64,000 nucleotides of DNA from Nocardia sp. XZ_19_385 (GCF_015355755.1 NZ_JACVEE010000003.1:930001-994000), one strand, 5' to 3'; numbered from the stretch's first letter, positions 25,784-34,243 are shown. Numbers and translations are program-made. The notes: generated by a model not told the origin, from the sequence alone.

Positions 25784-26263
25784 GTGGAACTGCGTTTGCG
25801 ACCGGTCCGGATCGCCGCCGAGCGGGAGTTCCGTGCCGCACGAGGTGATGTCGGACGAGGGATTCGGGTTCGGCTGGGCGTTCAGCCCGGACCTACGCTG
25901 GCCAAAATACCTGGCGCTGCTCGCTTCGAGCGTGCCGTGCCGCCTGGCCAGGTACCGGCAACCTACCTTGGTGGGTGGCCGGATCGTCGGGCGCAGCTCG
26001 ATCCGGCACCAGCTCGACGACAATCTGCTGCGTGAGGGCGGGCATATCGGCTACTGCGTGCTGCCGAGGTTTCGACGCCGGGGCCATGCGAGGACGATCC
26101 TGCGCAGAGCCTGGTGCTGGCCCGCGCCCTCGGCATCGATTCGGTCCTGGTGACCTGCAACACCGCCTCGGCCAAGGTGATCGAATCCTGCGGTGGGCGT
26201 TTGGAGAACGTCGAATCGATTGGCCCGGGGCGGCCACCGAAACGGCGCTATTGGATCGACTGA
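25784..26263 (+). pseudogene. GNAT acetyltransferase gene broken by several frameshifts
   Basis: Protein-like segments appear alternately in two frames. VELRLRPVRIAAEREFRAA is in the frame of GTG 25784. HEVMSDEGFGFGWAFSPDLR is in another frame. RAVPPGQVPATYL is back in the first, GGRIVGRSSIRHQLDDN and GHIGYCVLPRFRRRG in the second, and GIDSVLV..SAKVIESCGG..KRRYWID in the first again. Together they spell an almost complete acetyltransferase of about 160 codons, with the acetyl-CoA loop LPRFRRRGHAR. GGAGGG precedes the GTG. Several one- or two-base losses are needed, so it is a decayed gene unless the assembly contains errors. Confidence 0.8.
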
Positions 26264-26301
26264 GGTCTCGGCATCGGAAGCGGGCGTGGCAGGGTGGGGT
26301 G

Positions 26302-27039
26302 ATGAGTCGTGGTGTTTTGGTGACAGGGGCTTCCAGGGGGATCGGGCGGGCGATCGCGACGGCGTTCGCTGAAGCGGGGGACCGAGTGGTGGTGCATTAC
26401 GCTTCGCGGCGCGAGGAGGCGGAGAAGACCCTCGCTGCTTTGCCGGGCGAGGGGCACGCGCTCGTCGGTGGGGATGTGGGTTCTCCGGAGGGTGCTGCCG
26501 CGGTGGTGGACACGGCGATCGAGGCCGTTGGCCGAGTGCAGGTGCTGGTCAATAATGCGGCGGTGAATCTGCCGCATCCGCTGGCCGAGACGTCTTATGC
26601 GGACTGGCAACAGGTTTGGCAGCAGACGGTGAATGTCAATCTGCTCGGGACCGCCAACGTCAGCTACGGGGTGGCCCGCCACATGATCGAGCACGGTATC
26701 GCCGGGCGCATCGTGAACATCGGCTCGCGTGGAGCGTTCCGCGGCGAGCCCGACCATCCGGCCTATGGTGCGACCAAAGCGGCGGTCCATGCGCTCGGTC
26801 AATCACTCGCGGTGTCGCTCGCCCCGCACGGGATCGCCGTCGCTTCGGTGGCACCGGGATTCGTGGCCACCGAGCGTGTCGCGGACCGGGTGACCGAGGT
26901 GGTCAAAGCCCAGAGCCCCTTCGGCCGGGTCGGCGCTCCGGAGGAAATCGCCTCAGCGGTGCTGTATCTCGCCTCACCCGCGGCCACCTGGACCTCCGGG
27001 GCAGTGCTGGACGTCAACGGGGCCTCGCACCTGCGCTGA
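26302..27039 (+). CDS. SDR-family oxidoreductase (FabG-like)
   Basis: A 245-aa classical SDR. The cofactor motif TGASRGIG, the NNAA motif (LVNNAAVN), the catalytic serine (NIGSRGAF) and YGATKAAVH are all in place, as is the C-terminal SGAVLDVNGA segment. Such enzymes reduce 3-oxoacyl thioesters or related ketones; the substrate cannot be read from sequence. It is a single gene starting about 40 bases after the broken acetyltransferase and ending in a family B palindrome. Confidence 0.9.
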   Translation: MSRGVLVTGASRGIGRAIATAFAEAGDRVVVHYASRREEAEKTLAALPGEGHALVGGDVGSPEGAAAVVDTAIEAVGRVQVLVNNAAVNLPHPLAETSYADWQQVWQQTVNVNLLGTANVSYGVARHMIEHGIAGRIVNIGSRGAFRGEPDHPAYGATKAAVHALGQSLAVSLAPHGIAVASVAPGFVATERVADRVTEVVKAQSPFGRVGAPEEIASAVLYLASPAATWTSGAVLDVNGASHLR

Positions 27040-27042
27040 GAA

Positions 27043-27119
27043 GTATGCAGAGCGTGCAATTTCCGCGCCGACCCGGCTGAAATCGCCTGGACATCGCGAG
27101 AATTGCACGCTCTGCATAC
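27043..27119. terminator. palindromic element, family B copy 2
   Basis: Perfect 19-bp arms at 27043-27061 and 27101-27119 (GTATGCAGAGCGTGCAATT) flank about 39 bases that themselves resemble the middle of copy 1 (TTCCGxGCxGAxCCGGCxGA). It starts three bases after the SDR stop and is a likely terminator of that gene. Confidence 0.8.
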
Positions 27120-27288
27120 CTAATTCCCCTTTGCGATGAACTCGAGGGCGGAACCTTGTTCGGTCGGCGACCTGCTCAGCCGACGCGGGCTGCGAGCACC
27201 GTCGCCCTCCAGTAGCCGCCAGCCGTTCGGGTCGCAGAGTTCTGGTAAATGCGGGAATAACCTGCCTCGCATCGAGTTGGATCAGCAC

Positions 27289-27801
27289 ATGACCAGTGCT
27301 GATTTGCTGACCGATGCGTTCGGACGGGTGCAGGAGAACGTGCACGGTGCGGTCGCCGACCTCACCACCGACGAACTGTCCACTCGCCTGGAACCCGGCG
27401 CCAACTCCATCGCCTGGCTGCTGTGGCACCTGACCCGCGTCCAAGACGACCACGTCGCCGATGTGGCGGGCCTGCAACAGGTGTGGACCGCGTCCGGCTG
27501 GGCGAAACGCTTCGACCTGCCCTTCGACGAGGCCGCGACCGGTTACGGACACGACAGCGCCGACGTCGACGGACTCAACGGAATCACCGCGGAGCTGCTC
27601 CTGGGCTACTACGACGCCGTCCACGCCCAAACCCTCGACTACATCGGCGGCCTCACCGACACCGACCTGCCCCGCATCGTCGACACCCGCTGGAACCCAC
27701 CGGTCACCCTCGGCGTCCGACTGATCAGCGTCATCGACGACGACATCCAGCACTCCGGCCAAGCCGCCTTCATCCGCGGGGTTCTGCTGCGCTGCCGCTG
27801 A
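27289..27801 (+). CDS. DinB-family protein (DUF664 type)
   Basis: A 170-aa four-helix-bundle protein with the spaced histidines of the DinB/mycothiol-dependent family: the LLWHLTRVQDDHV segment in the first half and the IDDDIQHSGQAAFIRG segment near the end. Such proteins bind a divalent metal. Actinobacterial members often use mycothiol as thiol cofactor, which fits the presence of mshC in this genome. ATG 27289 gives the normal family beginning (MTSADLLTDAFGRV). The end of the gene (VLLRCR-stop) is part of the tandem repeat that follows. Confidence 0.85.
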   Translation: MTSADLLTDAFGRVQENVHGAVADLTTDELSTRLEPGANSIAWLLWHLTRVQDDHVADVAGLQQVWTASGWAKRFDLPFDEAATGYGHDSADVDGLNGITAELLLGYYDAVHAQTLDYIGGLTDTDLPRIVDTRWNPPVTLGVRLISVIDDDIQHSGQAAFIRGVLLRCR

Positions 27802-28165
27802 GCCCGGCGTTTGGAGCGCACCCTGGTCTCAGCCTCGGGCGTGGAGATCGGCCGCAGGGTTCTGCTGCGCCGCCGCTGAGCCCGGTGTTTAGAGCGCCTG
27901 GTCAGCCTCGGGTGAGGAGATCGGCCGCGGGGTTCTGCTGCGCTGCCGCTGAGCCCGGCGTTTGGAGCGCACCCTGGTCTCAGCCTCGGGAGAGCAGATC
28001 GGCCGCAGGGTTCTGCTGCGCCGCCGCAGAGCCCGGTGTTCAGAGCGCGCCCTGGTTTCTAGCCTCGGGCGTGGAGATCGGCCGCGGGGATCTGCTGCGC
28101 CGCCGCTGAGCCCGGTGTTTAGAGCGCGCCCGGGGTTCAGCCTCGGGCGTGGAGATCGGCGAGGG
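27781..28165. repeat. five-unit tandem repeat spanning both gene 3' ends
   Basis: Units begin at 27781, 27859, 27932, 28010 and 28089, with spacings of 78, 73, 78 and 79. Each unit contains the last codons of the DinB gene (GTTCTGCTGCGCTGCCGCTG then A), a short middle (AGCCCGGYGTTTRGAGCGC), and the last codons of the convergent HEAT gene in reverse (TCAGCCTCGGGCGTGGAGAT). The first unit holds the true DinB stop and the last unit the true HEAT stop. Confidence 0.9.
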
Positions 28166-29609
28166 CGGACTGGAGGTGGAGGTTGTCGACTTCGGTGAGG
28201 TGGTGCAGCGGGGGCGTGGGCAGGTCGAGTTCGTCGATCGCACGCAGTAGCGCCAGGTGGACCGCCCAGGTGACTCCGGGCGGCTCTTGCAGGAGTGGGA
28301 GGAGGCTGCGGATCTTCTCGGTCGCTTCCAGCTTGGCGAGTTGGTGGATGGCGGTGTGGCGCAGCGCTTCGCGGGGGTCCGAGTGGGCCAGTTCGCGAAG
28401 CCGGGCCGGGGGTTGGCCGACCGGGGCGTGTACGAGATAGGTGCACAGCGCTTCATTGGCCATGGTGCCGGTCAGGCCGGGCAGGTGCTGCCAGGCGTAG
28501 TCGGCGACGGCTGGGTCGGCGGGCACCAGGGACAGGGAGTACATGGCCGACTTGCGGACCATCCGGTGGCGGTCGCGGGTAAGTTCCAGCAGCTCATCGG
28601 TTTTCGCCCAGGCGGTGAACGCCGTGCAGGCGATCTCGCGGACCAGCGGGTCGGGATGGGTGGCCAGGTGCGGGGTCAGTCGCGTGCGAGCCGGTCGATC
28701 GTAGGCGGCCCAATAGTTGCCGCGCAGGCCTGTTTCGACGGCCGCGGCGTCGGAGGCATCGATCAGGTCCAGCAGGTCGTCCTCGGGGATGGCCGGGCGG
28801 GGTGTCTCGAGGCGGGGTCGGCCTGGTTCCTGTGGGGCGCGGTCGGTCCACTGTACGAGGTCGGCGACCGGGCGCATCCAGTCACGAAGCCGCGCAACGG
28901 CCTTCGGGTCGCCGCTGCTGGCGAAGTCCTCGAAACCCGAGGCGATGTCGTCGAAACACAGTGCCGCCGCGGTCCGTATCCGTGCGTTGAAGCTGTTGCG
29001 CAGGTCGGACATGGCTCGTAGTACCCGCTGGCTAGGGTAGTAGTGCAGGGTGTTCATCGCTTCCTCGGCGACCTCGATCGACTCCTCGTGCGCCGCGTCG
29101 AGCAGTCCCACTTCGGCGGCGACCGGTTCCTCCCACAGCAGCACGAACGCCGCGGTCTTGCGCACCTTCGCGTCGTGGTGGTGCAGGGCTCGAACCAGCA
29201 CTGGCACGAATTCGGCCTCGCCGAACCCGATTTCCATGGCGGCCAGGGCGTCTATTTGCAGTGGATGGTCGTTGTCGGCGGCGATGGGCACCACGATGTC
29301 GGCCTCAGATCGCCGCATCGATCGGAGGGCGCGGCGCATCACGAGGGGATCGCCGGTGGCCCACCATGCTCGACGGATTTCGCCGGTGGAGGTGTCGTCG
29401 ACGTCGGCGACCACCTCCGCGGCACGCCGGCGCACCTCCTCGGGGAGTGTGGTGTCGAGCATCATCGCGGTCAGCGGTTCGATGGATCGGTAGTCGTCCA
29501 ACCGCCCTAGCTCGTCGAAAGCTTTGTCTCGTTCGACCTCGGATGTGTGTGCGTCGGTGACGCGTTGGAGGAGCGGGAAGGTCCGCCGCCGATCCCGCTC
29601 GATGGTCAT
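28137..29609 (-). CDS. HEAT-repeat protein
   Basis: A 490-aa protein built from repeated pairs of helices of the HEAT/armadillo type. Characteristic repeats include RSIEPLTAMMLDTTLPEEVR, AEFVPVLVRALHHHDAKVRK and DELLELTRDRHRMVRKSAMY. HEAT proteins usually act as protein-binding scaffolds, and some in bacteria are phycocyanobilin-lyase-like. No enzymatic motif is seen. ATG 29609 gives MTIERDRRRTFPLLQ. The gene lies 19 bases downstream of the PLP enzyme on the same strand and is probably co-transcribed with it. Its last codons form part of the tandem repeat. Confidence 0.85.
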   Translation of the reverse strand: MTIERDRRRTFPLLQRVTDAHTSEVERDKAFDELGRLDDYRSIEPLTAMMLDTTLPEEVRRRAAEVVADVDDTSTGEIRRAWWATGDPLVMRRALRSMRRSEADIVVPIAADNDHPLQIDALAAMEIGFGEAEFVPVLVRALHHHDAKVRKTAAFVLLWEEPVAAEVGLLDAAHEESIEVAEEAMNTLHYYPSQRVLRAMSDLRNSFNARIRTAAALCFDDIASGFEDFASSGDPKAVARLRDWMRPVADLVQWTDRAPQEPGRPRLETPRPAIPEDDLLDLIDASDAAAVETGLRGNYWAAYDRPARTRLTPHLATHPDPLVREIACTAFTAWAKTDELLELTRDRHRMVRKSAMYSLSLVPADPAVADYAWQHLPGLTGTMANEALCTYLVHAPVGQPPARLRELAHSDPREALRHTAIHQLAKLEATEKIRSLLPLLQEPPGVTWAVHLALLRAIDELDLPTPPLHHLTEVDNLHLQSALADLHARG

Positions 29610-29628
29610 GCGGTTCAGGGTTGCATGG

Positions 29629-30786
29629 TTATCCGGCCGATCCCAGCGAATATTCGGGGCCGAAGACGTCGGCCATCGTCTCCGAGGACTTGACTCCGGC
29701 GCCGGTGAGGACGACGACGGTGGTTTCGGCGGCACCGATGATGCCCTCGGTGAGGAAGTGGTCCAGTGCGGCGACGGCGACGCAGCTGGTGGGTTCGGCG
29801 TAAAGGCCGCGGGAGGCGAGTTTGCGGACCGCTGCCCGGATCGCGGGCTCGGGGACGGCGACGGCGGCGCCGCCGGAGCGGCGTATCGCCGCGACAGCCT
29901 CGGACAGGCGGGGCGGGTGGGCGATCGAGGCGCCCTCGGCGATCGTGGGCACGCGCGGTCCGCGGGCGTCCGGGTCGAGACCGTTGACCGTGTCGGCGAT
30001 GGCGGACCAGTGCTCGGGTTGCCCGACCAGCAGCCGCGGCAGGTGCGGGATCCGGCCGGCGGCGAGCAGTTCGCTGAAGGCGATGTCGCAGCCCAGGACG
30101 TTGCTTCCGGCGCCGGCGACGAGAACCACATTGTCGGGAGCGCGGAACCCGAGGTCTTCCCACATCTCGTAGGCCACGGTCTTGGTGCCCTGCAAGAAGA
30201 ACGGATGCCAGTTGTGGCTGGCATACCGGATGTGTTCGGACTGGCGGATCGCCTCCTGTGACACCTGCTCGCGGGTGCCCCCGACCAGCTCGATCTGCGC
30301 GCCGTACGCCCGGGCCTGCAGAATTTTCGCCGCCGAGGTCAGCTCGGGCACGATGATCTTGGCTCGGATCCCTGCGGCGGCACTGTAGGCGGCGACCGAG
30401 GAGCCGCCGTTGCCGGAGCTGTCCTCGAGGACGTACTCGACGCCTTGGCTGAGCAGGTGCGAGACCATCACCGACACCCCGCGGTCCTTGAAACTCGAGG
30501 TGGGGTTGAACCATTCGAGTTTGAAATGCACCCGCCGGCCGTCCCACTGCAGCGGAATCATCGGGGTGCAGCCCTCGCCGAGGCTGACCCGGTATCGCGG
30601 GTCGACTGGGATCGCCGCCTGATAGCGCCACAGCGACCGTTCCGAGGTGACGATCTGCTCGGCAGCGATACCGGGCATCGCGCTCAGCGCCAGCGGGGTG
30701 CCGTCCGCGCCGCGCCAGCGCGGGTCGGTGATCTCGTAGCGGTGACCGGACTGGTCATACAGAAACAGGTCGGCGGTAGTCGACAC
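29629..30786 (-). CDS. PLP-dependent enzyme, threonine-synthase-like
   Basis: A 385-aa fold-type II PLP enzyme. The cofactor lysine lies in NPTSSFKDRG, the segment SLGEGCTPM precedes it, and SSGNGGSSVAAYSAAAG is the phosphate/substrate loop. This arrangement is that of threonine synthase and close relatives such as cysteate synthase and threonine-synthase-like proteins. The housekeeping thrC is normally clustered with hom and thrB, which are absent here, so this is more likely a paralogue with a different substrate. GTG 30786 is set by GGGTGGAG seven bases upstream. It is the first gene of a unit with the HEAT-repeat protein. Confidence 0.85.
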   Translation of the reverse strand: MSTTADLFLYDQSGHRYEITDPRWRGADGTPLALSAMPGIAAEQIVTSERSLWRYQAAIPVDPRYRVSLGEGCTPMIPLQWDGRRVHFKLEWFNPTSSFKDRGVSVMVSHLLSQGVEYVLEDSSGNGGSSVAAYSAAAGIRAKIIVPELTSAAKILQARAYGAQIELVGGTREQVSQEAIRQSEHIRYASHNWHPFFLQGTKTVAYEMWEDLGFRAPDNVVLVAGAGSNVLGCDIAFSELLAAGRIPHLPRLLVGQPEHWSAIADTVNGLDPDARGPRVPTIAEGASIAHPPRLSEAVAAIRRSGGAAVAVPEPAIRAAVRKLASRGLYAEPTSCVAVAALDHFLTEGIIGAAETTVVVLTGAGVKSSETMADVFGPEYSLGSAG

Positions 30787-30856
30787 AGGCTCCACCCTTC
30801 TGGAATGACTTGCAGTGCTTGCATACTCGCCGATAGTGCCATCCGCAGCGGTTGAT

Positions 30857-31453
30857 TCAGGCGTCCGCGGCGAGGGCGGCGGCGAGGTGGCGGGCTTCGC
30901 GGAGCCAGGTGGTGCGGGTTTCGGCGGTGGAGTCGGTGACCGTGCGGAAGACGGTGCGGCGGATGTCCTCGACGCCGATGTAGGGCAGGACGCAGGCGGC
31001 CCAGATCTGTTGCAGGGGGTCACCGAAGACGTCGTGTTCCCGGTCGGCGGGGGTGTCGGAGGTGTTGAGGATCAGGGCGCGTCCGGCGCGCAGCAGCCCG
31101 ACGGGTTCGCCTCCCGCCTCGTCGAGTTTGTAGGCGACGGCGGGGGTGAGGACTCGTTGGATCCAGCCGGTCAGGATCGCGGGCGGCATGCCCCACCAGT
31201 TCGGATGGATGAACACCAGGGCGTCGAGTGCGGGAAGTTCGTCCTGGTAGCGGCGGACGAGTTCATCGGTGGCCGCTACCCCCGCGACGGTCCCGGTTTC
31301 GGCGGGGGCCAGCATCGGGTCGAAACCTTCGGCGTACAGGTCGTGCGCGATGACATCGACTGCCATTCCCCGCAATTCGTCGATCACCGCGTCGAAGAGG
31401 GCCCTGTTGAAACTGCCGGGGCCGGGATGGGCCAGATATACCGCGATACGCAT
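30857..31453 (-). CDS. NAD(P)H dehydrogenase (quinone), flavodoxin-like fold
   Basis: A 198-aa protein of the NQO1/KefF family: MRIAVYLAHPGPGSFNRAL supplies the FMN/FAD phosphate loop, and FIHPNWWGMPPAILTGWIQR is the conserved flavin/active-site segment (PxWWGxP). It would reduce quinones or other electrophiles by two electrons. The ATG at 31453 is chosen over a GTG three codons upstream. It is divergent from the NmrA-like gene at 31567, with about 110 bases between the two starts. Confidence 0.9.
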   Translation of the reverse strand: MRIAVYLAHPGPGSFNRALFDAVIDELRGMAVDVIAHDLYAEGFDPMLAPAETGTVAGVAATDELVRRYQDELPALDALVFIHPNWWGMPPAILTGWIQRVLTPAVAYKLDEAGGEPVGLLRAGRALILNTSDTPADREHDVFGDPLQQIWAACVLPYIGVEDIRRTVFRTVTDSTAETRTTWLREARHLAAALAADA

Positions 31454-31566
31454 GAGAGCCACTGTGCCGGACGCGGGATCAGACGGTCGCGCTGCCGAGT
31501 GATGTCACACTGGCCGCGGTTGCGTCGTCTACTCCTCGACAGACCGAAACTCATAGGAGGCTGATA

Positions 31567-32322
31567 ATGCGGATCGCGGTAGTCGGAGCGAGCGGGCGGA
31601 TCGGCCGCGAGGTCGCCGACGTGCTGAAGAACCAGGGTCACGAGGTCGTGGCGATCACCCGCTCGGCCGGAGTCGATGTGTACAGCGGTGTCGGTCTGGG
31701 GCAGGCGCTGGACGGGGTCGAGGTGGTCGTCGACGCGGCCAACACCGCCACCACCGAGACCGCCGCGGTGCGCGACTACTTCCGCACCATCGCCCGCAAC
31801 ATCCAGCAGGAGTCGGTGGACGCGGGTGTGCGGCGGATCGTGGTCGTGTCGATCATCGGCATCGACGCGTTCACGGCCGGGCATTACGCCGGGAAACTGG
31901 CCCAGGAGCAGGCCTACCTGGAAGGTCCGGTGCCGGTGCGGATTCTGCGGGCCGCGCAGTTCCACGAGTTCACCGAGATGATGCTGGACTGGACGACCCA
32001 GGGTGACACCGCCTATGTCCCGCAGACGCGGACCCAGTTGGTCGCGGCGCGCACCGTCGCCGAACAGCTCGCCGAACTGGCTGTGGCCGAGGACGCCCCC
32101 GACCGGCTCGACATCGCCGGACCCGAGCAGCTCGACCTCGCGGTCGCCACCGCGAAACTGGCTGCGCGGCGCGGCACTCCGCTGCACGTCCAGGAGATCC
32201 TCGACACCGCCGATCCCAACCATCAGGCGCAGGCCGGCGGTGCGCTGCTGGCCGGGGACGGTGCGGTCATCGCCGGACCGACCTTCGAGCAATGGCTGGA
32301 CCGGAACTATCCGGTGCGCTAG
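31567..32322 (+). CDS. NmrA-like NAD(P)-binding protein (atypical SDR)
   Basis: A 251-aa Rossmann protein. The N-terminal RIAVVGASGRIGREVADVLK gives the GxxGxxG dinucleotide loop, and YFRTIARNIQQESVDAGVRR..VVVSIIGID is typical of the NmrA/TMR branch of atypical SDRs. It lacks a clear YxxxK pair, so it may bind NAD(P) for redox sensing or carry out a simple reduction. TAGGAGG lies just before the ATG. Its stop overlaps the 3' end of the convergent pentapeptide gene by four bases. Divergent pairing with a quinone reductase suggests a shared oxidative or electrophile response. Confidence 0.85.
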   Translation: MRIAVVGASGRIGREVADVLKNQGHEVVAITRSAGVDVYSGVGLGQALDGVEVVVDAANTATTETAAVRDYFRTIARNIQQESVDAGVRRIVVVSIIGIDAFTAGHYAGKLAQEQAYLEGPVPVRILRAAQFHEFTEMMLDWTTQGDTAYVPQTRTQLVAARTVAEQLAELAVAEDAPDRLDIAGPEQLDLAVATAKLAARRGTPLHVQEILDTADPNHQAQAGGALLAGDGAVIAGPTFEQWLDRNYPVR

Positions 32323-32966
32323 TCCTCGCGCACGATGATGCCCGCGGCCTGCGCGAACGCCGGAGCGAGATCCATCAGCTGCCCGTAGTTGATGGTGGCG
32401 CCGCGCAGGGCGTCCAGGCCGCTGGCGATGTCGATGGACCGGGCGCCGCGCAGGTCCACATCCTGCAGCCGGGCCCGGTCCAGGGCGATACGCATCAGGG
32501 TCGAGCCGGGAAAGGTGATCTGGCGCAGCGCCGCCTCGGCGAAGTCGACATCGCGCAGGACGCAGTCGACGAACTCGACTTCGCGCAGGTTCGAGTTGCG
32601 GAAGTTGACCGACTCGAACTTGCAGCCCTCGAAACGGATCCGCCGCAGCCCGGCGCTGACGATCTCGACCCCCGACCACGCGGAATCGACCAGTTCCGCG
32701 TCCTGCCAATCGGATTGGCCGAGATTGGTGCCGACCAGGCGGACCCCGCGCATCCACACATCGGCGAAGCGGGTGAAACGCAGGCTGCCCCGCAGCACGG
32801 TCAGCTCCGTCAACGCGGATTCGATGAATCGCGAACCCCGGCAATCGGGCTCCTCGAGCTGCTGGTCGGCCACATGCGCGTTGTCGTATTCCTGATCGGA
32901 CTCCAGCTCGCCGTCGAAGGGCGTCAAGCGGCGGGCGAAGGGGAGATCGGTCAGTGCGCGCGACAT
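32319..32966 (-). CDS. pentapeptide-repeat protein
   Basis: A 215-aa protein with successive A(D/N)LxX pentapeptides (for example LRGSLRFTRFADVW, NLGQSDWQDAELVDSAW, CVLRDVDFAEAALRQITFPG), which fold into a right-handed beta-helix. Some members (MfpA, Qnr) mimic DNA and protect gyrase from quinolones, but the sequence alone does not show that role here. ATG 32966 gives the shortest sensible version. It converges on the NmrA-like gene, with a four-base overlap. Confidence 0.85.
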   Translation of the reverse strand: MSRALTDLPFARRLTPFDGELESDQEYDNAHVADQQLEEPDCRGSRFIESALTELTVLRGSLRFTRFADVWMRGVRLVGTNLGQSDWQDAELVDSAWSGVEIVSAGLRRIRFEGCKFESVNFRNSNLREVEFVDCVLRDVDFAEAALRQITFPGSTLMRIALDRARLQDVDLRGARSIDIASGLDALRGATINYGQLMDLAPAFAQAAGIIVRED

Positions 32967-32996
32967 GGCTTCGAGCCTAATCACCCGGGTGGACCG

Positions 32997-33160
32997 GTGA
33001 ACGCCTGCCATGAGGGCGAGCGCGGTGTTGGCGACCGCTGGTTCGGGGTGCGGCATCCGATCGTGCTGGCGCCCATGGGTGGAACGGCCGGTGCGGCGCT
33101 GGCGGCGGCGGTCTCCAACGGTGGCGGGCTGGGCTCCGGAAATGCTCTGTCGGGCTGGGC
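32997..33160 (+). pseudogene. 5' fragment of a nitronate monooxygenase gene
   Basis: GTG 32997 opens a frame with WFGVRHPIVLAPMGGTAGAA then LAAAVSNGGGLG, the unmistakable start of a nitronate monooxygenase/2-nitropropane dioxygenase (the FMN-binding P-[IVM]-x-x-A-P-M-G-G-T motif). After GGGLG the normal continuation is lost and the frame continues into unrelated, arginine-rich sequence, so only about 50 codons of the gene survive. Confidence 0.7.
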
Positions 33161-33309
33161 GACACGAACCGCTGAGCGTTCGAAGCGGCGTTCAGCATCC
33201 TGCTGCCGAGCGCGGATCCTGCTGCTGAACGGTGCCCGCCGCCTACGAGGACCGCTTTGGGCGCTCCGCTGCCGGTTGCACCGGCACCGACCGGTGCCTG
33301 TCTGCGACG

Positions 33310-33882
33310 ATGTCGAATGTGATCTGGCCGGTTCGCCTACCTCCCGCCGACCTCGTCGACGGTGCTCTGTCCCTGCGGGAGTACGGCTCCGCCGACGCCG
33401 AGGGCTTGTTCGAGGCGCTGCGCGATGAGCGGGTATGGGAACACATTCCGCGCGCGGTTCCGCTCGACGCCGCCGCACTCGACTCGATGATGCAAGCCGC
33501 CTCGCAGCGGCTGAGATTCACTGTGCGCCACCATGAGACGATCGTGGGGACAACCGCGATCAGCTTCGACCCGTCCGAACCGGTAGGCGTGGAGATCGGT
33601 GCGACGATGTTCGATCCGGCGGTGTGGGGGACGGGCATCAATTCGCGGGTGAAGCAGTTGCTGATACCGGCGCTCTTCGCTCGGGAAGTGGCGTGGATCC
33701 AGTTCCGGACCGACGAACGCAATGGTCGTTCGGCCGCCGCGATCCGTAAGCTCGGCGTGACCGATCTCGGTGTCCGCCAAGACGATCTCGTCCGCCGCGA
33801 CGGCAGCGTGCGGCGCAGCCGGTTCTTCCGTCTCGAACGCTCGCAGGCCGTCACCGAAGCGCCCACTGGTAGCGCGCGATGA
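33310..33882 (+). CDS. GNAT-family N-acetyltransferase
   Basis: A 190-aa acetyltransferase of the RimJ/RimL type. LSLREYGSADAEGLFEAL is the N-terminal strand-helix unit, VEIGATMFDPAVWGTGINSR holds the strand before the acetyl-CoA loop, and NGRSAAAIRKLGV is the conserved helix near the end. It modifies an amino group of an unknown protein or small molecule. ATG 33310 is chosen; a longer version from an upstream codon would add non-homologous sequence. It overlaps the start of the next, broken gene by four bases. Confidence 0.85.
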   Translation: MSNVIWPVRLPPADLVDGALSLREYGSADAEGLFEALRDERVWEHIPRAVPLDAAALDSMMQAASQRLRFTVRHHETIVGTTAISFDPSEPVGVEIGATMFDPAVWGTGINSRVKQLLIPALFAREVAWIQFRTDERNGRSAAAIRKLGVTDLGVRQDDLVRRDGSVRRSRFFRLERSQAVTEAPTGSAR

Positions 33883-34243
33883 CGAAAGAACAACGCCGTC
33901 GGGTGCTCGCGGTGAGTGCGGCGCGGTACCTCTGGAAGACCTACCACCAGCATGTAGACGGCTGCGAGGAAGTTCTGCGGCTGCGCCGACTCGGGTCGGT
34001 GGCGGGCTGACACTGGTCGTCCGCCTTGACGGGGAGCGCCACATCCCCGACGGCGGGGTGTCCGCAGCCGGTGTCATCTGGGTGGGCGACCGATCGCTGA
34101 ATCTGAACAAACCGGGTGTCGTCCGCGCGTTCATCAACGCCGCGGTCGATGCGGGCTGGATGTTCGAGGCACGCACTGTCGGCCGCCGAAACGGCTGGGA
34201 CCTGCTCGACGCGGCGTCCGCCATCGGCTCATCGGCGCCATAA
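33879..34243 (+). pseudogene. small conserved-looking gene with a frameshift
   Basis: ATG 33879 overlaps the acetyltransferase stop (ATGA) and reads MTKEQRRRVLAVSAARYLWK, then TYHQHVDGCEEVLRLRRLG, before a stop at 34008. In another frame, from about 34000 to a TAA at 34243, the sequence continues with LTLVVRLDGERHIPDGGVSA and DRSLNLNKPGVVRAFINAAV. The two parts fit together as one protein of about 120 residues with a single-base slip near 34000. There is no slippery heptamer, so a mutation (or assembly error) is preferred over programmed frameshifting. Confidence 0.6.

Noticed and set aside
23761..25848. Plus-strand frame of almost 700 codons
   Set aside because: It is antisense to the secreted hydrolase, which has a signal peptide and active-site motifs. 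The plus-strand composition is rich in His/Arg/Gln and has no domain.
27781..28165. The tandem array as a CRISPR or as coding repeats
   Set aside because: Units are contiguous without spacers and carry stop codons of both neighbouring genes, so they are neither spacers nor protein repeats.
34000..34020. Programmed frameshift in the gene at 33879
   Set aside because: No slippery heptamer or downstream pseudoknot is visible at the junction; a simple indel explains the two frames better.
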